Source: Pontiella sp.
GTDB lineage: Bacteria; Verrucomicrobiota; Kiritimatiellia; Kiritimatiellales; Pontiellaceae
DNA length: 16,405 nucleotides
Direction: 5' to 3'
NCBI GenBank assembly: GCA_029939385.1
Contig: JAOZSZ010000007.1
Span: 1-16,405 of the forward strand
The position numbers were made by a program, and so were the translations under genes. The notes under the pieces were generated by a model. It worked only from the letters and a program-made list of their open reading frames with translations, did not search any database and had not been told where the DNA came from. Of this stretch, positions 7,991 to 16,405 are shown piece by piece. Position 1 is the first letter of the stretch. Each line of letters starts with the position of its first letter.

Positions 7991-8534
7991 CAGGCAATAT
8001 AGAGGAAGACAGCAACGGGAACCGCAGACTCGGATTAACCATCGTATTCGTGTGCCAGAAATCCGCGTAATCGATCCACACAGCGAACAGCTCGGCATCA
8101 TGAAAACCGGCGAAGCCTTGCGGCTCGCTGACCAATATGGATTGGATCTCGTGGAGATTTCTCCCACCGCCAAGCCGCCCATATGCCGGATTATGGATTT
8201 CGGTAAATATAAGTACGATCAGGAAAAGAAGAAAAAAGAGCAGAAGAAGCACCAAGTGCAAACCAAGCTCAAGGAAGTCAAATTCCGCGTCAATGTGGGG
8301 GATCACGACTACGACACGAAAATGCGCAACCTCAATAAATTTATTGAGCACGGCGATCGTGTAAAAGTTTCGCTCATGTTCCGAGGTCGTGAGAATGCTC
8401 ATCGTGAACTTGGATTTGAAGTCATACAACGCATTATTAAGGATTCCGCAGAAACCACCACCGTCGATCAGGTGCCACGCCTCCAAGGTCGTTTTGTACA
8501 TGCCATCCTCGTGCCGAAAAAGACCCAGAAATAA
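7986..8534 (+). CDS. infC: Translation initiation factor IF-3
   Basis: IF3 binds the 30S subunit, keeps it apart from 50S and checks the start codon-initiator tRNA match. Read from ATT 7986 the protein has 182 residues, close to the family's usual 170-180. The N-domain includes TRINHRIRVPEIRVID and RIMDFGKYKYDQ (from residue 68), then a lysine-rich linker helix (EKKKKEQKKHQ) and a C-domain with VSLMFRGRENAH (FRGRE from residue 132). A GTG start at 8052 would leave 160 residues and cut off the basic N-terminal segment. The ATT start suggests the feedback known from E. coli infC, where IF3 represses initiation at its own AUU codon. Translation is probably coupled to thrS. The usual downstream genes rpmI and rplT are absent; an autotransporter follows 33 bases later. 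Confidence 0.96.
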   Translation: MSRQYRGRQQREPQTRINHRIRVPEIRVIDPHSEQLGIMKTGEALRLADQYGLDLVEISPTAKPPICRIMDFGKYKYDQEKKKKEQKKHQVQTKLKEVKFRVNVGDHDYDTKMRNLNKFIEHGDRVKVSLMFRGRENAHRELGFEVIQRIIKDSAETTTVDQVPRLQGRFVHAILVPKKTQK

Positions 8535-8567
8535 ATCATTATAAAAAACCCAATCCAGGTAACCTGC

Positions 8568-11300
8568 ATGATAAATCATCATTTAACACGGTACCGAGGG
8601 GGATTTAAAAAAAGAGCGATCCACCCTCTGGTGTTCGCTCTTTTTTTATGCTCTACCCACTTTTCTCAAGCCGCCAGCAACTGGGTAGACGGTGTTGCCT
8701 ATGGAACCAACTATTCTGATATGGCAACCGCCACAGTCATCAGCTCAGTGATCGATGGCGACGGCAACTTGGACATTGGCTTCCAAGGCACTAGTAGCAT
8801 TGTCCTGAGCAACGATATTAATGGCACCCTATTCATTCACAGCGGATCTTCAAACCTAACCATTACAGCCACCAATGCCACGGTCAGTAGTTGGCAGGAT
8901 TCTGTTCTTTCCATAATCGGGGGAACCAATCTGACCATCACCGGCGGCAACTTTATCGGCCTGCAGGGAACCAATGTTTTTGAGTATCCCCCCATTCCAG
9001 GGCAGGGCTCGCAATATGGCTATGCCACTAATGCCGCCGTGGGAGGATGGATCAACGGCGTTCAAACCGGAACCTTTTCCAATACGCATTTTGAAGGCAC
9101 CACCTATAGGCCGGTTGCACACCTTTTGCTTGGCACAGATGCCTTGGTGATCAACAACAGCTCCAACCTTGTGATCACCGGAGCGGACTCCGAATTTATC
9201 GGCGGGGATGGAGGCGACATCTATTCCGCGAGCAACAACGCATCTACTTTTGGCGGCAGAGGGCTTGTCGTGAAAAACTCCACCCTATCCATCAGCAATG
9301 GCACCTTCCACGGCGGCAGCACGGGCGATGCCGTGGCGGGGAATAACTACGATTCTCTTTCCATCGGCGGCGATGGAATCTATGCCACCAACTCCACTCT
9401 CGAAATCCACGGCGGCACATTTATCGGTGGTAATGCAGGGAACGCAATGATTAACCGCGGCGGGGCCGGCGTGTTTGCTATTAATTCGGATATCACCATT
9501 GAGGGAGGAAGCTTCAACGGAGGCACGATCAATGCCAACGCCTACTTCGGACTTTTTAGCCGCGCAACCCTAGGCGAAACCAACAACCTCATCCTGAGCG
9601 GAGGCACCTTCAACACACTGGGCTTTGATGGCGAAGGCACCCAATACCTAACCGGAAGCAATAGCCTATCGGTTACCGCTGGTGTGTTTCAATATGATGG
9701 AACCCTGATCGTTACCAACCTGACCGATGCCCCATTCCAAACCAACACCGTCAACCAAGGCACCATGCGCTTCGTTAGGGATTTTGAGCTGGCAGATAAT
9801 GGAATCTTCCACCTTGCCTCCCATGATAGCCATATTGACTTCTCCCAGAACTTCACGGTTTCTTCGGGAGCGACGATCTGGTTCACGGCCACCACAAATG
9901 GTGCGGGATTAATCACCGCCGACGAGATCCATTTTGAAACCAACTCCACGCTAGCCATTGCCAACAACATCATCGGACTTCCAGTTGGAAGCGCCATCAC
10001 CAACTCCGTAATCAACGCATCATCCGCAATCTATGCCGGAACCAACTTGGCAACATCCGCCAACTTCACTAACACCGTCAACATCGTTGGAATGATCGAA
10101 ACCCGAACCGGTCTCACCGATATCCTGCTAGACGGAAGCACAACCCTAAGCTTGCACTTCGCCACCAAGCCACTGGCCGAATACTGGCAAGCAACGGGCG
10201 ACTTTGCGCAACTGGCCGATGAACTCGACACCATGACCAACCAAAATAGCGCACTGTTGGCCAAAATCGATGAAATCGATCTCGCGGCGGGTCATAATGT
10301 TTCCGGCCCTCTAATGGAAGAAACCTACTTCACCACGTTCAACACCTTTCAGACCTCGCTTCGAGGTTTACAAGCAGCACTGGGTCAGTCCTCCGCACGC
10401 GGAGCAGAATTTCGCGAAGAATTAAAACTCATTCCTCCGGGAGCCAAAGGGCCTGAACGAAAAAATGAACTGCGCGGCTGGGCAAAGTACTATGGCCAAT
10501 TCTACAATCATGATGCCGAGGGGTTGAACCAAGCCTACGACACCACGTTGCACGGCGGCGTATTTGGAATCGATAAAAGCCTCGGCAACCTGCTTCTTGG
10601 AATCAGCGGCGGATCAGGCCGCTACTCCACGACAGATAATAACGATGGAGAGGAAGAAATCACCGCCTACCACGGTGCCCTCTATGGAACCTACGGAATG
10701 GATCGCGCCTATTTTGATGTGGGAATAGCTTATGGATTCAATCAAGTCGAAACACAAACTAGCGAACCTTTCGTCCTTAATGGCGAGTTCGATGCTCAAG
10801 TGATGAGTGCCTATCTTGGTGCGGGCTACGACTTGATCGACACCCAAGGCGGAACGGTATTCACACCAGAAGCTTCTATCCAATATTCAACCTACAAGCA
10901 GGATGCTTACTCCGAAACCGGCACCATCGCAGTGCCTCGCAATATAGATGCCTTCGACGCCGATTCGCTTCGGAGTAGCCTTGGAATGAATGTATCTATG
11001 CTCAACACCACCGCGCTCGAAACCTTTGGTTTTAAACTCGATGGCCGCGCCCACTGGCTTCATGAATTTAATCCAGAACCAGATCACCTCTCCTTTAGCC
11101 TCGACGGGGGAAGTAATAACTACCAGCTGACCTCACCGATGCTCGACGAAGAGCTCTTCCGGGTTGGCTTTGGCTTCTCCTTTTTCAACACCTTGCGCAA
11201 CAAGCCCAAGAACGTCCTGTTCCGAATCGACTTCGACGAACTCTTCGGCGACGGCTTTAACTCCCACAACCTCTCCGCCAAAGTGGTCTACGCATTTTAG
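8568..11300 (+). CDS. Autotransporter (type Va) with Gly-rich repeat passenger
   Basis: This 910-residue protein should pass the inner membrane by Sec and display its passenger through its own outer-membrane barrel. The signal peptide spans about residues 1-36 (basic FKKR, hydrophobic LVFALFLC, ending SQA). The passenger is rich in Gly, Asn, Thr and Ser. At about residues 195-320 it holds three related units of roughly 43 residues built on N-S-x-L-x-I-x-G-G-x-F-x-G-G (for example LEIHGGTFIGG), as in right-handed beta-helix adhesins or pectin-lyase folds. The autotransporter beta-domain starts near GWAKYYGQF (residue 637) and ends at the C-terminal Phe (VVYAF). CCAGGT lies about eight bases before ATG 8568. 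A terminator-like hairpin lies within its signal-peptide codons. The barrel is paralogous to that of the next gene. The ligand is unknown; an enzymatic role is not indicated. Confidence 0.9.
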   Translation: MINHHLTRYRGGFKKRAIHPLVFALFLCSTHFSQAASNWVDGVAYGTNYSDMATATVISSVIDGDGNLDIGFQGTSSIVLSNDINGTLFIHSGSSNLTITATNATVSSWQDSVLSIIGGTNLTITGGNFIGLQGTNVFEYPPIPGQGSQYGYATNAAVGGWINGVQTGTFSNTHFEGTTYRPVAHLLLGTDALVINNSSNLVITGADSEFIGGDGGDIYSASNNASTFGGRGLVVKNSTLSISNGTFHGGSTGDAVAGNNYDSLSIGGDGIYATNSTLEIHGGTFIGGNAGNAMINRGGAGVFAINSDITIEGGSFNGGTINANAYFGLFSRATLGETNNLILSGGTFNTLGFDGEGTQYLTGSNSLSVTAGVFQYDGTLIVTNLTDAPFQTNTVNQGTMRFVRDFELADNGIFHLASHDSHIDFSQNFTVSSGATIWFTATTNGAGLITADEIHFETNSTLAIANNIIGLPVGSAITNSVINASSAIYAGTNLATSANFTNTVNIVGMIETRTGLTDILLDGSTTLSLHFATKPLAEYWQATGDFAQLADELDTMTNQNSALLAKIDEIDLAAGHNVSGPLMEETYFTTFNTFQTSLRGLQAALGQSSARGAEFREELKLIPPGAKGPERKNELRGWAKYYGQFYNHDAEGLNQAYDTTLHGGVFGIDKSLGNLLLGISGGSGRYSTTDNNDGEEEITAYHGALYGTYGMDRAYFDVGIAYGFNQVETQTSEPFVLNGEFDAQVMSAYLGAGYDLIDTQGGTVFTPEASIQYSTYKQDAYSETGTIAVPRNIDAFDADSLRSSLGMNVSMLNTTALETFGFKLDGRAHWLHEFNPEPDHLSFSLDGGSNNYQLTSPMLDEELFRVGFGFSFFNTLRNKPKNVLFRIDFDELFGDGFNSHNLSAKVVYAF
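8607..8647 (+). terminator. Terminator-like hairpin inside the autotransporter signal-peptide codons
   Basis: AAAAAAAGAGCGA (8607-8619) and TCGCTCTTTTTTT (8635-8647) are perfect 13-base inverted repeats, and CACC/GGTG (8622-8625, 8630-8633) extends the stem to a CTCT loop. The right arm ends in seven T. This is the form of an intrinsic terminator and it lies 73 bases after the infC stop. However, it is inside the 8568-11300 coding frame. The A-run encodes FKKR and the T-run encodes ALFL, so codon bias of a signal peptide could also produce it. Confidence 0.6.
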
Positions 11301-11303
11301 AAT

Positions 11304-11504
11304 AAGCGGAAGGGGCAACCGTCCCCCGCTGCCTATCCAAACAATAGATTCCACAGATCTAGTGTTTTTTCTTCTTAAACGCTGTTATTCCCCGCGTTTT
11401 ACTTTTAAGATCTCTGAAGATTGAAACGGAGTCATTCATTCCAATCTGGCATGGCATCTGCGTATGTAAGGGGATGTTTATCTCAAACCATTAAGGGGAA
11501 AGTT
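11304..11504 (+). other. Gap between the two autotransporter genes
   Basis: About 200 bases separate the stop at 11300 from the next ATG. They hold a weak hairpin (AGCGG and CCGCT with a two-base bulge, about 11305-11330) that lacks a T-tract, several T-runs, and an AAGGGG ribosome-binding site at 11493-11498. I find no promoter with both boxes well placed, so it is open whether the second gene is read from the first or on its own. Confidence 0.4.
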
Positions 11505-14500
11505 ATGAGTAAGTGGATTAAAACAGCTAGATGGATCTGTATCGCATGTGTGCTCGGCGCATCAGGAACCCTCTTCGCACAAACCGATCATTTTATCGAG
11601 AATCAGCGCTATGTCGTCGGAATTAATGATTTTTCGTGGGGCGATACCTATGTTGGCAAAACCACTTCCGATAACGGATTAATTCTCGCTGAACATATTG
11701 ACGGAACCACGACCAACGACGTTAAGCTGACCGTCAGCTCCCTACAAATCGGCTCCGATACCAACTCGGGCAACTATGTTGACATCTTCAAGGGTGGGCA
11801 ATTGGATATCGAGGGAGACCTTATCATCCTAAACACCAATGTCGGCGAGGGCTTAACGATCCGCGACCAAGGCACTTTATTCATAAAATCGGACTTTGAT
11901 GCCGATATGGCTGGATTTAACTATGACTCTGGAGCGCGGCTACATGTAGGCGGATCCGTCACTAATTTAGATCGCATTGAAGACGGACTGAACTTCACGC
12001 TAACGGGTGAAAATGCAACATGGAACTTTGCATCTACCAACCTGATTATCGGCTCAACAAGTGATGCCAACAGCGTAGCTATTTCCAACCAAGCCAACTT
12101 TGAAATCGAAAACATTTTAATCGGTTCAAGTGGCACAGTAAGTAATGGTTTTATTATAACGGATGGCGGGCGGGCCTTTGTTCTCAACAGCATTACGAAC
12201 ATGGGTACTGATAGCTTCATACAGATCACAAATTCCGGCATCCTCGCGGTAGATTTTGATTTTGATGCCGAGCAGAACAATGTTGCTCTTGAAGAAGGTG
12301 GCATTCTTGAGGCTCACCAAAATTTAATTTTCCATGGCATCACCAATGGCGGCGGTGTGATTATGACGGGCACCAATGCCAACTGGTCGAATCTTAGTGG
12401 ATCAACCCTCCTGATCGGCCCAAACACCGATGAAAACTTCCTCCTCATCACGGATGGAGCCACCGTTAGAGCGGAGAATATTCAACTTGGCGGATCAACC
12501 AACATAAACAATGAAATCCTTATTACCGATGGAGGAAATCTCATCCTTGAAAATATAGGATCGACTGTTTCCGACACCAATACCATTGAGATTACAAAGG
12601 GAGGAAAATTAACCTTACTGTCCGATTATGATTATGGACTCAATGCGGGAAATTTCTACTGGCACGATGGCGGTATTATTGAAGCGCAAGGCGCCGCTCC
12701 TATATTCGGCTCATGGACCATCAATGATGAATATATTGAGAATGGAAAACTTTTCCTTAAAAATGGGCAGACTTTGATTCTGAATGGTTCAGGCGCTAAC
12801 TGGTCTGCATTCAGTGACAATCTTCACATCGGCGATCTATCCCCCGACAACCACCTCATCATTACCAATGGAGCTTGGGCAGATGTAAACAGCGCTTCGA
12901 TTGGCGATTTTAAATATGGAAACTTCGGAGGGGAAGGTGGCAACCATAACTCTATCCTCATCACCGGAACCAATTCATTGCTGGATAGCGTCACCTATGT
13001 AGCGATCGGAGGAACGATCGATAACGGCATCTGGTACGAGGGCGGCATCAGCAACAGCATTACCGTAAATAATACCGCAAAACTTAAAGTCGGAACCACG
13101 CTTCACAACCGTAACACCACGGGAACTAGCGGCCTAAATATTGGCCCCGGCAGCAGCGTGGAGGCTCAAGACTACTACCAAGCTAACGGCGCATTCCTGA
13201 ATATTTATACCGATGCATCAGGAACCAACGCAGGATTATTGCGGGTTACCCATACCGCCGAGTTCGAAGCTGGAGCACAAGTTGGATTCGATGCCGTCGC
13301 CGCGTTAACCATTAATCAAGTATACACTAACCAAATCGTCGAATCTGGCACACTGATCGTCGGCGGCGTCACCAATGCCACTGATTTAAGCGCGTTGGAA
13401 AATCTCGGTGGATCGCTAGTCAATTATGATCTATGGGGAACGAATCAAAATATCTATGCCACATTCACCCGCCGTTCAATCTCTGATGGAAGTGGCTTTG
13501 AAGAAGATAGCATGCTTGACCTGATTGGCCAGGAAATCGATCGGCTGGCCGCGACAGGAAATGCTGCGGCATCAAATCAAGTGGAGATCCTCTCCAACAT
13601 GGGTAGCGATCTAGAGCGAAAACTTCAAATGGAGCAAATGTATTCCTATAGCATCCCCACCTATATGCACAACCAAGGTGTTTTTAGTGGGATCGATCAG
13701 GTTCGGGCTCGTGGGTTGTCTGCTCGCGAACCTTCCAAAAAGAAAACCCGGTCCAAGCCTAAGGGAGCCGCGGGGCCGCATACTGAAGACCAAGGGTTAC
13801 AAGGCTGGGCGAAGGTCTATGGTAGTTTTGGCAATCGCGACAAAGATGCTGGATCAGGCTTCGTGGATGGCTACGATGCACAGACCTACGGAACCGTCGT
13901 TGGATTAGATCAGGCTTTCGGCGAGTGGCTGTTTGGTATTGCTGGCGGATATGCCGGATCTATGCTCGACGGGGATAATGGCGATGAGAGCGATGCCTCC
14001 ACTGGCTATGGAATTCTCTACGCCAACTATGGCACAACGGATTGGTTTGGTGACCTCGTCCTCAGCTACGGTCTGACGGATATGGATAACACCTCTGGTA
14101 CCGCTTTTGATGTGACGTCCAGTACGAAAGCCTCCCATTCCATGTTTTATATTGGCGGTGGGTATCAATTCGAGGACAAGCCTTCTGGCGCCCTATTCCG
14201 CCCATTGGCCGGTCTTCAAGTCAGTCTGTACGATCAGGATGCCTATACAGAAAAATCCTCCAACGCCATTGTCAAGGACGTAGAAGCCTACGACCGATGG
14301 AGCTACCTGTCCACCATCGGTGCATCGCTGATCTTCCCAAAGGAAGGCGAAAAAGTAGATATGGAACTCCAATTGCGTGCCTACTGGCTGCATGAGTTTA
14401 ACGATGATGAGGAAAAGGTCGGCTACATCATGGGAACCCAGCCTGGCCAGTTCGTGTTGCGCTCCCCAGACTCGGATGTTGGCCAGCTCGGCGTAGGTTT

Positions 14501-14609
14501 TGTCACCAAAGGAAAAACGGCGTGGCAACTGCGTGCGGATGTCGACGTGCAGCTCAGCGAAACCTTCACCTCCACCACCCTCAGTGGGGCTCTACTCTAC
14601 GAATTTTAA
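11505..14609 (+). CDS. Autotransporter (type Va) with long internally repeated passenger
   Basis: From ATG 11505 the protein has 1034 residues; AAGGGG six bases upstream decides this start over TTG 11421, which would bury the signal peptide. The signal peptide runs to A25 (MSKWIKTARWICIACVLGAS, then GTLFA). The passenger contains three large units opening with G-x-x-A-x-W at residues 168, 289 and 428. Each continues with an (I/L)IG or HIGD strand, an N-x-x-x-I-T-D-G-G or TNGA turn, and another iG strand, as in the T5SS/PEP-CTERM-associated repeat type. A basic linker (SKKKTRSKPK) precedes the beta-domain, which starts at GWAKVYGSF (residue 767) and ends in Phe (ALLYEF). The barrel matches that of the upstream gene in several places (for example YDQDAYTE and RAYWLHEFN against YKQDAYSE and RAHWLHEFN), so the two arose by duplication. 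A strong terminator follows. Confidence 0.9.
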   Translation: MSKWIKTARWICIACVLGASGTLFAQTDHFIENQRYVVGINDFSWGDTYVGKTTSDNGLILAEHIDGTTTNDVKLTVSSLQIGSDTNSGNYVDIFKGGQLDIEGDLIILNTNVGEGLTIRDQGTLFIKSDFDADMAGFNYDSGARLHVGGSVTNLDRIEDGLNFTLTGENATWNFASTNLIIGSTSDANSVAISNQANFEIENILIGSSGTVSNGFIITDGGRAFVLNSITNMGTDSFIQITNSGILAVDFDFDAEQNNVALEEGGILEAHQNLIFHGITNGGGVIMTGTNANWSNLSGSTLLIGPNTDENFLLITDGATVRAENIQLGGSTNINNEILITDGGNLILENIGSTVSDTNTIEITKGGKLTLLSDYDYGLNAGNFYWHDGGIIEAQGAAPIFGSWTINDEYIENGKLFLKNGQTLILNGSGANWSAFSDNLHIGDLSPDNHLIITNGAWADVNSASIGDFKYGNFGGEGGNHNSILITGTNSLLDSVTYVAIGGTIDNGIWYEGGISNSITVNNTAKLKVGTTLHNRNTTGTSGLNIGPGSSVEAQDYYQANGAFLNIYTDASGTNAGLLRVTHTAEFEAGAQVGFDAVAALTINQVYTNQIVESGTLIVGGVTNATDLSALENLGGSLVNYDLWGTNQNIYATFTRRSISDGSGFEEDSMLDLIGQEIDRLAATGNAAASNQVEILSNMGSDLERKLQMEQMYSYSIPTYMHNQGVFSGIDQVRARGLSAREPSKKKTRSKPKGAAGPHTEDQGLQGWAKVYGSFGNRDKDAGSGFVDGYDAQTYGTVVGLDQAFGEWLFGIAGGYAGSMLDGDNGDESDASTGYGILYANYGTTDWFGDLVLSYGLTDMDNTSGTAFDVTSSTKASHSMFYIGGGYQFEDKPSGALFRPLAGLQVSLYDQDAYTEKSSNAIVKDVEAYDRWSYLSTIGASLIFPKEGEKVDMELQLRAYWLHEFNDDEEKVGYIMGTQPGQFVLRSPDSDVGQLGVGFVTKGKTAWQLRADVDVQLSETFTSTTLSGALLYEF

Positions 14610-14624
14610 ATCGTAGCCGCCCAC

Positions 14625-14660
14625 AAAAAACCCCGTCTGCAATCAGGCGGGGTTTTTGTT
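14625..14660 (+). terminator. Intrinsic terminator of the second autotransporter gene
   Basis: An A-run and CCCCGTCTG (14626-14639) pair with CAGGCGGGG and a T-run (14644-14657) around a CAAT loop, with a single G-T wobble. The stem of 14 pairs ends in TTTTTGTTTT. It begins 16 bases after the stop at 14609 and, having an A-run on the left, could also work on the opposite strand for pyrG. Confidence 0.92.
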
Positions 14661-14689
14661 TTCGTAGCATGGGGTTGCCACTCCACTGG

Positions 14690-14710
14690 AAACGGGCAGG
14701 ATGCCCGTTT
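14690..14710. repeat. Perfect hairpin with GGA loop, REP-like, at the end of pyrG
   Basis: AAACGGGCA (14690-14698) and TGCCCGTTT (14702-14710) pair perfectly around a GGA loop, six bases beyond the pyrG stop. In the pyrG direction the stem ends only in TTTCC, so it is at best a weak terminator; the terminator at 14625-14660 lies just beyond. The compact palindrome resembles dispersed REP-type elements often found after genes. Confidence 0.55.
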
Positions 14711-14715
14711 TACGC

Positions 14716-16391
<1,676 letters not shown>

Positions 16392-16405
16392 CCATTCAAG
16401 GGTCA

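Noticed and set aside
8052..8054. GTG as the infC start
   Set aside because: No ribosome-binding site and it removes the basic N-terminal segment; ATT 7986 has both.
8540..8545. TATAAA as a -10 box for the first autotransporter
   Set aside because: The expected -35 position reads AAAAAG, with no alternative at 16-18 bases.
11305..11330. Hairpin after the first autotransporter as a terminator
   Set aside because: Short bulged stem and no following T-tract.

Overview
The window looks like chromosomal housekeeping DNA from a Gram-negative bacterium, interrupted by a pair of large secreted outer-membrane proteins. Two autotransporters that both end in phenylalanine, exported proteins with signal peptides and a GspE-type secretion ATPase point to a double membrane. 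The mix of genes, and autotransporter passengers built from repeats, would suit the PVC group (Kiritimatiellota/Verrucomicrobiota). That placement is a guess from gene content, not from a marker-gene comparison. No phage, insertion sequence or CRISPR array is visible.

Layout. 1-227 (-) is the start of an exported protein cut off by the window edge. 228-626 is non-coding and holds a nested palindrome. 627-711 (-) is tRNA-Leu(UAA) with an encoded CCA and a clear promoter. 898-2616 (+) is a GspE/PilB-type ATPase. It converges on 2629-3327 (-), a small exported protein with a possible GspC/PilP-like segment. 3479-4777 (-) is an uncharacterised arginine-rich protein with an exact C2H2 zinc-finger spacing, divergent from dinB (4880-6073, +). 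thrS (6236-7990, +) has its own near-consensus promoter and lacks the TGS domain. It is coupled to infC (7986-8534, +), which begins at a rare ATT codon overlapping the thrS stop. Instead of the usual rpmI-rplT there follow two autotransporters (8568-11300 and 11505-14609, +) with related barrels but different passengers. A strong terminator closes this run, and pyrG (14716-16326, -) converges on it from its own promoter.

How the parts fit. tRNA-Leu, ThrS and IF3 serve translation, PyrG supplies CTP and DinB performs translesion synthesis. The GspE-like ATPase, its exported neighbour and the two autotransporters belong to envelope traffic and surface display. The most notable signals are the ATT start of infC, a terminator-like hairpin inside the first autotransporter's signal-peptide codons, the C2H2-like finger protein, the TGS-less ThrRS and the tandem autotransporters in the ribosomal-protein slot. 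I found no clearly new multi-gene system; the finger protein and the infC-autotransporter junction are the best candidates for new biology.
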